From Planktosalinus lacus (lineage in GTDB: Bacteria; Bacteroidota; Bacteroidia; Flavobacteriales; Flavobacteriaceae), in contig NZ_BMGK01000001.1 of the NCBI RefSeq assembly GCF_014640155.1, positions 310,001 through 374,000 on the forward strand: a DNA stretch of 64,000 nucleotides, written 5' to 3'. Under the pieces are notes generated by a model. That model saw nothing but the letters and a program-made list of their open reading frames with translations, was not told the DNA's origin and searched no databases. Positions 25,656 to 34,274 of the stretch are shown here, one piece after another. The translations under genes were made by a program, and so were the position numbers. The first letter of the stretch is position 1. Each line of letters starts with the position of its first letter.

Positions 25656-27245
25656 TTGAAAGTAGCTTCTAAATACATTCCGCTGCTGATTGGTGTTGCT
25701 GTTGCAGCCGGTGTTTTTATTGGTTCAAAACTAAATTTTGGAGATTCTACTGAAAAAATATTTGCAACTAATTCAAAAAAAGATAAGCTAAACAGGCTCA
25801 TAGATTACATTGATTTTGAATATGTTGACCAAATCAATACCGATAGCATTGTTGATGTAACTGTAAACGGAATCCTTAAAAACCTTGACCCACATTCGGT
25901 GTATATTCCCGGAAGCGATTATGAATCTATTGCAGAAGACATGCGTGGAAAATTTGTGGGCATTGGAGTGAGCTTTTATATTTATAATGATACAGTTTCG
26001 GTAATATCGACCATTGATGGAGGGCCGGCAGAAAAAGTGGGAATTCTGCCCGGAGACCGCATACTGTATGCCAATCAAAAACCGCTGTATGGTGAATTCA
26101 GCGTTCGGGATTCAATAACCACATCTTTACGCGGAAAATTAAATTCAAAAGTAGAGCTTACTGTGTTTCGCAGAAGCGAAAACAGGAAGATTGACTTTAA
26201 GCTTACAAGAAAAGAAGTTGCCCTAAGAAGTGTGGATGCCGGGTATAAAATCAATGATAGTTTAGGTTATATAAAAGTAAATCGCTTTGCTGAAACCACC
26301 TATGACGAATTTGAAGAAACACTCAAAAAGCTAGTTAAGTCAGGAATTCAATCGCTTGTGCTGGATTTGAGAAACAACCCCGGAGGCTATGTGTTTGCAG
26401 CAGAGCGCATGCTGGATGATTTTTTAGAAAAAGGAACATTGATTCTAAAGACTAAAAACAAATCGGGGGTCATTGAAAACACAATAACCAGGCGCAACGG
26501 ACTTTTTGAGGAAGGAAAAATTTATGTTTTGGTAAATGAAAATACTGCCTCTGCCAGTGAAATAGTAGCAGGAGCCTTGCAAGACAATGACAAGGGCGTT
26601 ATTATTGGAAGACGGACTTACGGAAAAGGTCTGGTGCAACGCGAAATGTCATTGGGAGACGGCAGCGCTGTTAGGCTTACTGTAGCAAGGTATTATACTC
26701 CCACCGGAAGGTCTATTCAACGACCTTATATAAACGGCGACAGAAGTTATTTCAGAGATTATCAACAGCGTTATGAAAATGGGGAATTGGTGAGTATAGA
26801 CAGCATTTCGGTAAATGATAGTTTGCGCTTTGTCACACCTAAAGGCAAGGTGGTATATGGAGGCGGAGGTATTTTGCCCGATGTTTTTATTCCCAAAGAT
26901 TTAAGTGAAGAAAACGAGATTATAAACTACCTGTCACAATCGGGTCTAATGAATTATTTTGTTTTTGAAGAGCTGGATAAAAACAGAACCCAATTTGATG
27001 CTTATGACGCTGAATTGTTTTATGAAGAATATAAGATTTCCGAAACGCTTTTTGATGAGTTTATAGACTATTCGCGTCTTGGTGATAGTGAGTTTCAGTT
27101 TAGCGGCTATGAAAATTTATTGAAAAAGCATTTGAAAGCCACGATTGCTGAACAATTATTTGGAGGGGATTATTATCAAAAAATAATCAACCAAAACGAC
27201 CCAATGATTGAAAAAGTGCTGGAGTTTGAAAACAACGAAGAATAA
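25656..27245 (+). CDS. S41 family C-terminal processing peptidase
   Basis: 529 residues. An N-terminal hydrophobic anchor (about 5-25) is followed by a PDZ domain (about 90-175, GPAEKVGILPGDRILYANQK) and the tail-specific protease core (SLVLDLRNNPGGYV, NENTASASEIVAGALQD with the catalytic Ser, GRRTYGKGLVQ with the Lys). A C-terminal extension follows. CtpA-type proteases cleave C-termini of envelope proteins in the periplasm. No ATG is available: the frame opens after TAA at 25644, and the start matching the family N-terminus is TTG at 25656. Confidence 0.9.
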   Translation: MKVASKYIPLLIGVAVAAGVFIGSKLNFGDSTEKIFATNSKKDKLNRLIDYIDFEYVDQINTDSIVDVTVNGILKNLDPHSVYIPGSDYESIAEDMRGKFVGIGVSFYIYNDTVSVISTIDGGPAEKVGILPGDRILYANQKPLYGEFSVRDSITTSLRGKLNSKVELTVFRRSENRKIDFKLTRKEVALRSVDAGYKINDSLGYIKVNRFAETTYDEFEETLKKLVKSGIQSLVLDLRNNPGGYVFAAERMLDDFLEKGTLILKTKNKSGVIENTITRRNGLFEEGKIYVLVNENTASASEIVAGALQDNDKGVIIGRRTYGKGLVQREMSLGDGSAVRLTVARYYTPTGRSIQRPYINGDRSYFRDYQQRYENGELVSIDSISVNDSLRFVTPKGKVVYGGGGILPDVFIPKDLSEENEIINYLSQSGLMNYFVFEELDKNRTQFDAYDAELFYEEYKISETLFDEFIDYSRLGDSEFQFSGYENLLKKHLKATIAEQLFGGDYYQKIINQNDPMIEKVLEFENNEE

Positions 27246-27251
27246 TTAAAA

Positions 27252-27455
27252 CTACTTTCGCTCTTTAACTTTCTTTTCGATTTTTTGTGAAATGTGTAAA
27301 ATAGCTAAAAGCAAAAGAACACAAATACAAGCTACAACGCCAATAATGGCAATGATACTTGTTTTTTCGGTAATATTTGAAAAATCAATCATTGTCACAT
27401 TGTAGACCAATAATGCCAAAGCAATGACTGAAAGTAATATTTTAAAGTACTTCAT
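27252..27455 (-). CDS. Small conserved two-helix membrane protein
   Basis: 67 residues with two transmembrane helices (YFKILLSVIALALLVYNVTMID and IIAIIGVVACICVLLLLAILHI) and a basic C-terminal tail (SQKIEKKVKERK). The pattern recurs in flavobacteria in my recollection; no function is known. It starts 12 bases after the marC stop and is convergent with the protease gene. Confidence 0.65.
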   Translation of the reverse strand: MKYFKILLSVIALALLVYNVTMIDFSNITEKTSIIAIIGVVACICVLLLLAILHISQKIEKKVKERK

Positions 27456-27467
27456 TATAAATTCATT

Positions 27468-28046
27468 TTATTGAAAAAGCCCCATAACATTTGAGGCAAA
27501 TAGTTTGACGGCTATAGCCAACAAAATTACACCAAATATTTTTCTTACCACATTGATGCCGTTTTTGCCAAACATACGCTCAATTTTCCCGGAAGATTTT
27601 AAAACGCCATAAACAAAAATAGCGTTTAACATGATGGCAATTATAATGTTGATTACTTGATATTCAGCTCTAAGAGAAAGGATTGTTGTTAATGTACCCG
27701 CCCCTGCAATTAAAGGAAATGCAATGGGAACGATTGATGCAGTTTCGGGACTGTCATCGCGATACAACCTGATGCCCAATATCATTTCTATAGCGAGGAA
27801 GAAAATTATTAACGCTCCGGCAACGGCAAAAGAGTTTACATCAATACCAATAAGATTCAGCATTTCTTTTCCCACAAACAGGAACACAATCATCAAAATT
27901 GTGGCTACAATCGAAGCTTTTTCACTTTGAATGTGACCCACTTTTTTTCGTAAATCAACAATAATTGGTATGCTACCAATTATATCAATAACGGCAAAAA
28001 GTACCATTGTTGCGCTTAAAGCTTCTTTCCAATCAAAACTCCACAT
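27468..28046 (-). CDS. MarC family integral membrane protein
   Basis: 192 residues with six hydrophobic helices. LFAVIDIIGSIPIIVDLRKK at the N-terminus, FAVAGALIIFFLAIEMILG and IVPIAFPLIAGAGTLTTILSLR are typical of the MarC/NAAT family. The family's role is unsettled; it was once linked to antibiotic resistance. It appears co-transcribed with the small membrane protein downstream. Confidence 0.88.
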   Translation of the reverse strand: MWSFDWKEALSATMVLFAVIDIIGSIPIIVDLRKKVGHIQSEKASIVATILMIVFLFVGKEMLNLIGIDVNSFAVAGALIIFFLAIEMILGIRLYRDDSPETASIVPIAFPLIAGAGTLTTILSLRAEYQVINIIIAIMLNAIFVYGVLKSSGKIERMFGKNGINVVRKIFGVILLAIAVKLFASNVMGLFQ

Positions 28047-28190
28047 TGTTTATTTCTTAAAAGATTAATATAATGTTTTTTGAGCGTGCAAAATTAGCTA
28101 TAAAACAACTCTTAATGGATATAAATTAGCGAATATTTTCCTAAACTTTTAGTGGTTAAAGTTGGTCGTTTTTTTAGAGTAGAAAATAAG

Positions 28191-28198
28191 TATCTTTG
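28191..28198 (+). promoter_or_regulatory. -7 promoter box (TATCTTTG) directly abutting the DUF3109 start
   Basis: Perfect consensus -7 element ending only 5 bases before the ATG at 28204, so the transcript would be leaderless or nearly so. A GTTGG at 28161 is a possible but over-spaced -33 element. Confidence 0.65.
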
Positions 28199-28203
28199 CC
28201 CCC

Positions 28204-28779
28204 ATGTTTCAAATAGGAAAAACAATCGTTTCAGAAGATCTTGTTGAGAAAGATTTTGTGTGCAATCTTGGAGCTTGTAAGGGTGAGTGTTGTGTAGCCG
28301 GAGAAGCTGGCGCACCATTGGAAGCAGATGAGGTTGATATTTTAAAAGCAATATATAGAGATGTAAAACCCTTTCTGCGACCTGAAGGAATTGCTGCCAT
28401 TGAAAAGCAAGGAACTCATATCGAAACAGACAAAGGAGCTCTTGAGACACCATTGGTGGACGGTGCAGAATGTGTCTATGTAACTTTTACTGATAAAGGG
28501 ATTGCCAGTTGTGGGATTGAAGATGCTTACAATGCAGGCAAAATCGATTTTAGAAAACCCATTTCTTGCCATTTATATCCGGTAAGGATTCAAAATTACA
28601 GTTCGTTTTCAGCGGTGAACTATCACAAGTGGCCCATTTGTGATGATGCCTGTTCTTTAGGTAAAGAACTGCAGGTGCCTGTCTATAAATTTGTGAAGGA
28701 TGCATTGATTAGGAAATATGGCACACATTGGTATAGTGAACTTGAAAAGGTGGCCTTACAAATCAAAAATACACTTTAA
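28204..28779 (+). CDS. DUF3109 family cysteine-rich protein
   Basis: 191 residues matching DUF3109. Eight or more cysteines are arranged as FVCNLGACKGECCVAG near the N-terminus, then ECVYVTF, ASCGIEDA, SCHLYPVRI and WPICDDACSLG. This resembles the zinc/iron-sulfur-cluster layout of the YkgJ/CxxCxxCC family, so metal binding is likely. The biological role is unknown. Its stop overlaps the convergent histidine kinase gene by 4 bases. Confidence 0.85.
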   Translation: MFQIGKTIVSEDLVEKDFVCNLGACKGECCVAGEAGAPLEADEVDILKAIYRDVKPFLRPEGIAAIEKQGTHIETDKGALETPLVDGAECVYVTFTDKGIASCGIEDAYNAGKIDFRKPISCHLYPVRIQNYSSFSAVNYHKWPICDDACSLGKELQVPVYKFVKDALIRKYGTHWYSELEKVALQIKNTL

Positions 28780-30254
28780 TCAAAAGAAAATTGCACTTCT
28801 GTGCCAAAAGGATTACCCTCTTTATCTTTTAGGTCATTAATTTTAAAGGAATAATTAAGTTTATGTTTTTGGTTGAAAAAAGAGATGCGTTCTTCAGTCA
28901 TTTTTAAGCCCACAGATTCCTTTTTAAATGATTTTTTTTTCTTGAGTGAAAATGAAGCATCACGACCTACACCATTGTCAATAAGTGACACTTTAACTTT
29001 ATTATCTTGTTTATAGACTTTTATAGTAATTCTTTTTTCTTTTTTGCTTAACATCAGCCCATGCCAAATAGCATTCTCTACAAAAGGCTGCAAAATTAAT
29101 GGAGGCACTTTAATAATTGAAAATGAAATATCGGGTTCGGTTTCAATGGATACTTGAATGGAATCATCAAACCGAATGTTTTCTATGCTTAAATAAAGAG
29201 AAATTAATTCTAGTTCTTCTTCCAGGCTGTGGCTCTCAATGCGTGAGCTTTCCAATATTTTTCTGATTAATTTTGAGAACTTGTTAAGATAATATACAGC
29301 CTTTTCTTTATTGTTTTCAATTAGAAAAACCTTAATTGAATTGAGAGCATTAAATATAAAATGCGGATTCATTTGGCTTTGAAGAGAAACCAGGTGTAAA
29401 TGATTTAATTCTTTTTCAAAACCTACTTTTACAAAGTTTAATTTTTCTTCTTCAGCTTTCTTTTGAGTTTTTATCAACTCATTTGCTTGTTTTTTTAATT
29501 TGTTTTCAAGTTCCTGCCCATATCGTTCTTTAAGCAGTTGATTTTCTATTTGCTCTGCAATGATTTTCTCTTGTACATTGATTTTTTCATCATAGATCAA
29601 CTTAATTTTATATCCTAAGCCAAACATAAAGACCAGCGATTCAAGCAGTATTCCAATAAAAAAGTAAATGAGGGGTTCAGGCTCAGTTTGCATAACTGTT
29701 TTATAAAGAGCCATATAGGCAAAGATGTTATAGAACAGGATTCCTGTGATGATGAAAAAGCCTAGTTTTTTTGGTGTTTTATAGGCAAAATAAAATGCAA
29801 ATACCGTGATTATTAATAAAAACGGAATGAATATATATATGAAAAATGGGCGTAATAAATTTACGTTTTCAACGAAAACATCGACTGTAAAAATCACAAA
29901 AGCCAGCGATAAACTCACTAATAAAAAATTTGTAAAAATTCGCTTCATTTTAGGAAAGTGAATTTTCATATCCAGAAAATGCATATAAAAAAACACCAGA
30001 AACGTAATGTAAATATTTTGTGATAACCAATTGTAGTGATGAAAGGGGGTTCCCCAAACATATTGATAAACCAGATCCTGAAAAAAAGGTGTTTTTAAAA
30101 GAATGTAGCTAAGAAGGAAAAGATTGTACAAACCATAATAAAGAAACTCTTTTTGTTTTGATTGAAAATAAATGGTAATACAAAACAAAAAGTAAATAAT
30201 TGATGTTGAAAATACCAAACACCAAAGTAAAATATATAGCAGGGAATAGTCCAA
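28776..30254 (-). CDS. LytS-type sensor histidine kinase with seven-helix membrane sensor
   Basis: 492 residues. Residues about 5-220 contain seven hydrophobic helices, resembling a 7TMR-DISM-like sensor. A coiled coil follows (about 225-285, VQEKIIAEQIENQLLKERYGQELENKL written in parts). Then comes the His_kinase domain with phospho-acceptor H298 in QMNPHFIFNALNSIK and an ATPase domain with PPLILQPFVENAIWHG and DNGVGRDASF. It autophosphorylates and signals to the adjacent LytTR regulator. The frame opens directly after the regulator's stop, and the first codon is TTG; no ATG precedes the first helix. Confidence 0.88.
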   Translation of the reverse strand: MDYSLLYILLWCLVFSTSIIYFLFCITIYFQSKQKEFLYYGLYNLFLLSYILLKTPFFQDLVYQYVWGTPFHHYNWLSQNIYITFLVFFYMHFLDMKIHFPKMKRIFTNFLLVSLSLAFVIFTVDVFVENVNLLRPFFIYIFIPFLLIITVFAFYFAYKTPKKLGFFIITGILFYNIFAYMALYKTVMQTEPEPLIYFFIGILLESLVFMFGLGYKIKLIYDEKINVQEKIIAEQIENQLLKERYGQELENKLKKQANELIKTQKKAEEEKLNFVKVGFEKELNHLHLVSLQSQMNPHFIFNALNSIKVFLIENNKEKAVYYLNKFSKLIRKILESSRIESHSLEEELELISLYLSIENIRFDDSIQVSIETEPDISFSIIKVPPLILQPFVENAIWHGLMLSKKEKRITIKVYKQDNKVKVSLIDNGVGRDASFSLKKKKSFKKESVGLKMTEERISFFNQKHKLNYSFKINDLKDKEGNPFGTEVQFSFD

Positions 30255-30989
30255 TTATATCTTATCTAAAAATGAGTTTTTCTTATTACGGGAAACAGGC
30301 AATTTTTTTTGATTGCTCAACACCACATAGCCATCTGCTTTAAGGTATTCTTTTACTTTCTCCAAGTTTATTAGAAAAGAATTGTGAATTCGATAAAAGT
30401 GTGTTTCAGGAAGAATCTCTTCAATTTCCTTCAGTTTTTTAGTAACAAACAACTTCTCTTTGTTTTCAAGATAAATATGACAATAATTTCCGTCACTTTC
30501 ACAATAAATAATTTCATCAGGCTTAAAAAACAACAATTTCCCGTCTACAGAAAGTGCAATTTTTTTTGAAGCTCCGTTGTTTGTAATGTTTAAAATTCCC
30601 TCTACAAGCGAGTCATTGAGACTGTTGACTTTTTTTTCGGCTTTTATTTTTGCTATGGTTTGGGTTAAATCATCTTTATCAATTGGCTTGAGCAAATAGT
30701 CAAGTGCCCTTTCTTTGATGGCGTTTATGGCATATTGATCATAAGCGGTGGTAAACACAACCGAAAATTTTCTGTCTGGGAAGTGTTCTAAAAAATGGAA
30801 ACCATCCATTTCGGGCATTTCAATATCCAGAAAGACACAATCAATCGTGTTGTTTTTCAAAAAAGAAATAGCCTCTTTTGGATTCGTAAAAGTAGCAGAA
30901 ACATTTATTTCATCAGAAAAGTTTGTGAGTTCCCACTCTAAACCTGTTATCGATTTTGGTTCATCATCAATTAGAATAACATTAAGCAT
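30255..30989 (-). CDS. LytTR family response regulator
   Basis: 244 residues. A receiver domain (1 to about 120) has IDDEP, phospho-acceptor D55 in VFLDIEMPEMDG, TAYDQYAINA and LLKPIDKDDL. A LytTR DNA-binding domain (about 140-244) contains IIYCESDGNYCHIYL and FYRIHNSFLINLEKVKEYLKADGYVVLSN. It pairs with the downstream kinase, with no gap and in the same reading frame. Target genes cannot be named; the divergent DUF4412 gene and its own promoter are candidates. Confidence 0.92.
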   Translation of the reverse strand: MLNVILIDDEPKSITGLEWELTNFSDEINVSATFTNPKEAISFLKNNTIDCVFLDIEMPEMDGFHFLEHFPDRKFSVVFTTAYDQYAINAIKERALDYLLKPIDKDDLTQTIAKIKAEKKVNSLNDSLVEGILNITNNGASKKIALSVDGKLLFFKPDEIIYCESDGNYCHIYLENKEKLFVTKKLKEIEEILPETHFYRIHNSFLINLEKVKEYLKADGYVVLSNQKKLPVSRNKKNSFLDKI

Positions 30990-31251
30990 TGTTTAGGGAA
31001 TTTTACGCCAAAATATGAAAATACAACTATTTACTAATTAAAATTGTATGAATGTATCATAATGTTGTATAAATGTTAAATTTTATGCCGGATTTTTATT
31101 AGTGCATTCGTTTAATTATAAATGCTAAATTACCTTTAATGAAATAAAATTGACTATCTATAAAGATTTCTAAACCAGTTAAATATATTCTACTTAGTAT
31201 TTATAGGTTTTTGATAAACTTTGTAGAATACAAATAAAAATCAGTTCAGTT

Positions 31252-32085
31252 ATGAAAACACATTATGTACTTCTCTCCATTGTCTGCGCTTTTTTCCTGA
31301 GTGCTGATTTGAATGCACAATTTCTAAAGAAATTAAGTAAGAAAGTAGAAAATAAAGTAGAAAATACGGTAATTAACAAGACATCAGACAAGGCGGGAAA
31401 AGAAACCGGAAAGGCTGTAGATAAAGTGCTGGAGCCAGAAACTGACAATAAAAAAGCAAAGAATGAAAGAAAGGCATCTAAAAAATCCTCTTCCAAAAAC
31501 ATGCCTTCCAGTTATGAATTTGAGTATCAGTATCAAATGACTATGACAACTTCACAGGGAAAGATGAATTTAGATTATTTTCTAAAACCAGGAGCATCTT
31601 ATTTAGGTTTAAAAATGAATCAAGGAGTAGATATGTTTATGGTCATGGATGGTGATTCAAACACAAACTATATGTTTATGAATTCCGGTGGAACTAAAAT
31701 AGCAACTGCAACCTCATTGAATGGAAATGATATCATCAATTCAGCAAACGATGAAAATGATTATACCATTACAGACCTTCCTCCTAAGAAAATATTAGGG
31801 TATAATTGTCTTGGTAAACAAATGGAAAATGATGAATACCTCATTAAAATGTACTACACCACTGAAGCCGATGTGAGTTTTAATGATGTTTTTAAATCGA
31901 GCAATGATCAAATTCCGGACGCCATGAAGGCTCATTTCAACTCAGATGAGGGTGCATTAATGATGTATATGGATATGGTTGATAAAAAGAATAAAGGAAA
32001 AAGAAACGCTTCTTCAACGATGGAGTGCACACTTTTAAAATCAACAGATTTTACATTCAAGACATCTGGTTATCAAGTGATGTAA
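31252..32085 (+). CDS. Exported DUF4412 domain protein
   Basis: 277 residues. A signal peptide (cleaved about LNAQ, residue 23) is followed by a Lys-rich helical linker of about 60 residues, then a beta-rich domain with EYQYQMTMTTSQGKMNLDYFLKPG, MFMVMDGDSNTNYMF and ILGYNCLGKQMEND that fits DUF4412. The function is unknown; it is probably periplasmic or on the outer membrane. It is divergent from the LytTR system and ends at a strong hairpin. Confidence 0.75.
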   Translation: MKTHYVLLSIVCAFFLSADLNAQFLKKLSKKVENKVENTVINKTSDKAGKETGKAVDKVLEPETDNKKAKNERKASKKSSSKNMPSSYEFEYQYQMTMTTSQGKMNLDYFLKPGASYLGLKMNQGVDMFMVMDGDSNTNYMFMNSGGTKIATATSLNGNDIINSANDENDYTITDLPPKKILGYNCLGKQMENDEYLIKMYYTTEADVSFNDVFKSSNDQIPDAMKAHFNSDEGALMMYMDMVDKKNKGKRNASSTMECTLLKSTDFTFKTSGYQVM

Positions 32086-32135
32086 TGAGATGTTAAATTG
32101 ATAAAAAATCTTTATTGATAATTGTAAGTTAGCCT

Positions 32136-32175
32136 AAGAAGGAGGAAATTAAAAAAATGTTCCTCCTTCTTTTTT
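32136..32175 (+). terminator. Strong terminator after the DUF4412 gene
   Basis: AAGAAGGAGGAA and TTCCTCCTTCTT form a perfect 12-bp stem with a 12-base loop, followed by T residues. Confidence 0.9.
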
Positions 32176-32227
32176 AATAAAAGAAAAATAGTAATTTAGA
32201 TACAATTAATACAAACCAAAAACGAAT

Positions 32228-32827
32228 ATGAAAAATCTGCTTTTAATTTTTATTTCTTTGTTAATATTCTCTGCCTGCAAAGACAACCCTGTAGTTAAAA
32301 AAGCAAAAGAAGCTAAAGACAATGTTGTAAACACAAACAATATTATCAAGGAGTCCACAAAAATGCAAGATGACATTAAAAAACTTTCCGAAACAACCCC
32401 TCTGACAAATGATGAAATGAAAAGCTGGCTGCCTGAAGATGTTGATGGAATGAAAAGAACAGCATTCAAAACAGGAGCGATGGGCATGATGAACATTGCC
32501 TCAGTTGAAGCGACCTATGCTACTGAAGAAAAAGATAAATCTTTTAAAATTGAAGTTATTGACGGAGCCGGTGAAATGGGAGCAATGTCAACTGCAGGTT
32601 TAAGAATGGCTTTTTCAACAGACTTTGAAGAGGAAGATGAGTTTAAATCAAGAAAAACTGTTACTAAAAATGAAGTAAAAGCAATTGAAGAATATGATAA
32701 AAGAAGAAACAAAGCAGTCATTCAATTAATGCACGACAACCGTTTTTATGTAAAAGCCACTGGCGAAAACATGGATATCGATACCCTTTGGGGTTTAATT
32801 GATGAAATGGATGTTGAAAACTTATAA
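32228..32827 (+). CDS. Lipoprotein of unknown function
   Basis: 199 residues. A lipoprotein signal (LLLIFISLLIFSAC, Cys near residue 17) is followed by a charged helix (about 25-55). A compact domain with EMKSWLPEDVDGMKRTAFKTG, ASVEATYATEEKDKSFKIEVIDGAGEMG and ENMDIDTLWGLIDEMD completes it. No acidic export signal follows the Cys (KDNPVVKK), so it probably faces the periplasm. No family is assigned. It is flanked by terminators on both sides and is likely a single-gene unit. Confidence 0.75.
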   Translation: MKNLLLIFISLLIFSACKDNPVVKKAKEAKDNVVNTNNIIKESTKMQDDIKKLSETTPLTNDEMKSWLPEDVDGMKRTAFKTGAMGMMNIASVEATYATEEKDKSFKIEVIDGAGEMGAMSTAGLRMAFSTDFEEEDEFKSRKTVTKNEVKAIEEYDKRRNKAVIQLMHDNRFYVKATGENMDIDTLWGLIDEMDVENL

Positions 32828-32844
32828 AATTCAATCTAAAATGT

Positions 32845-32876
32845 AAAAAAAGCCGTCAAATCGACGGCTTTTTTTG
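32845..32876. terminator. Bidirectional terminator after the lipoprotein gene
   Basis: AGCCGTC and GACGGCT form a GC-rich stem with flanking A6/T7 runs that extend the pairing. Confidence 0.9.
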
Positions 32877-33181
32877 TGGGTCAAAGCTTGTTTTTAAAAC
32901 GAATAGAATCAGGCTCAACACCCATAGATTAAGGGCTTCTAAAGAGAATGAAGCGGGTGTTAATATCCTCAATAAAAAATTTATAAAATATTGAAATACA
33001 GATGTATAAACTTCAATTTTAACAAAACATCATGAACTGTTAAAATTCCAAATGTTGAAAACTTTGTTGACAACGTTTGTGAAATACCCTTTCAAAATCA
33101 ACTGTGTTTTTCCATATTTGTTAGTCCCGATTCGCATCAAAAAATAGTTTTTTTAAAACCACAAAATACAGAAATGAAATT
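32877..33181. other. 305-base region upstream of nrdB with a potential branched hairpin
   Basis: No gene is seen. AACACCC (32917-32923) pairs with GGGTGTT (32955-32961), and inside it GCTTC (32935-32939) pairs with GAAGC (32950-32954), giving a stem with a one-sided bulge. No NrdR-type box or strong -7 box was recognised. GTTG-A-CAAC near 33070 is a small palindrome. Confidence 0.35.
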
Positions 33182-34159
33182 ATGAATGCAGTAGAGCCCA
33201 TTTTAACCGATAATCCAGGACGATTTGTTATATTTCCAATTCAACACCATGACATTTGGGAGTGGTATAAAAAAAGTGAAGCCAGTTTTTGGACAGCAGA
33301 AGAAATTGATCTTCATCAGGACATGACAGACTGGAACAACAAGTTGAATGACGATGAGCGCTACTTCATAAAACACATTTTGGCATTTTTTGCAGCTTCA
33401 GATGGAATTGTAAATGAAAATCTGGCTGAAAACTTTGTGAACGAAGTGCAGTATCCAGAAGCTAAATTCTTCTATGGTTTTCAGATAATGATGGAAAACA
33501 TCCATTCTGAAACCTATTCACTTTTGATTGATACATATGTTAAGGACGAGGTAGAAAAAGACAAACTGTTTAATGCCATCGAAAATTTCCCCGCGATCAA
33601 GAAAAAAGCAGATTGGGCTTTAAAGTGGATTGAGTCTGACTCCTTTGCTGAGCGACTCATTGCTTTTGCAGCCGTTGAAGGTATTTTCTTTTCAGGAGCA
33701 TTCTGCTCAATTTTCTGGTTAAAAAAACGTGGTTTAATGCCGGGACTTACCTTCTCTAATGAATTAATTTCCCGTGATGAAGGTGTACATTGCGACTTTG
33801 CCGTGCACTTACATAACCATCACCTCAAAAATAAAGTGTCCAAGGAGCGTATTCGTGAAATTATTATAGATGCTTTGGATATTGAACGTGAGTTTATTAC
33901 AGAGTCCCTTCCGGCAAGCCTTATCGGTATGAACTCCAAACTTATGACCCAATATTTGGAATTTGTAACAGACAGATTGCTGATAGAACTTGAATGTGAA
34001 AAAGAATACAATGTCTCAAACCCATTTGACTTTATGGAGATGATTTCACTTCAAGGAAAAACAAACTTCTTTGAAAAACGCGTCTCTGAATACCAAAAAG
34101 CAGGGGTGACAAATAAGGACAAGGAGACCAATAAAATTAGCTTTGACGAAGACTTTTAG
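33182..34159 (+). CDS. nrdB: Class I ribonucleotide reductase small subunit (eukaryote-like)
   Basis: 325 residues. The di-iron ligands are all visible: D74 (AASD), E105 and H108 (MENIHSE), E166 (AAVEGIFF), E200 and H203 (RDEGVH). The radical tyrosine is Y112, placed as in mouse R2 (ENIHSExY). Long stretches such as FSGAF...[16 protein letters not shown] are nearly those of eukaryotic R2. The end ISFDEDF is the R1-binding tail. With NrdA it reduces ribonucleoside diphosphates to deoxy forms. No N-terminal ATP-cone is present. nrdA follows after 115 bases. Confidence 0.96.
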   Translation: MNAVEPILTDNPGRFVIFPIQHHDIWEWYKKSEASFWTAEEIDLHQDMTDWNNKLNDDERYFIKHILAFFAASDGIVNENLAENFVNEVQYPEAKFFYGFQIMMENIHSETYSLLIDTYVKDEVEKDKLFNAIENFPAIKKKADWALKWIESDSFAERLIAFAAVEGIFFSGAFCSIFWLKKRGLMPGLTFSNELISRDEGVHCDFAVHLHNHHLKNKVSKERIREIIIDALDIEREFITESLPASLIGMNSKLMTQYLEFVTDRLLIELECEKEYNVSNPFDFMEMISLQGKTNFFEKRVSEYQKAGVTNKDKETNKISFDEDF

Positions 34160-34274
34160 AAGCTAACCAAGGACAAAAAAGATAACATTAAATAGAGAAT
34201 AGATGCGTTTTTTAAAGAAGCGCAGCAGAATATTTTTCTCAAAAAATTAACCTCCCAACTAAAGCGATTATATT

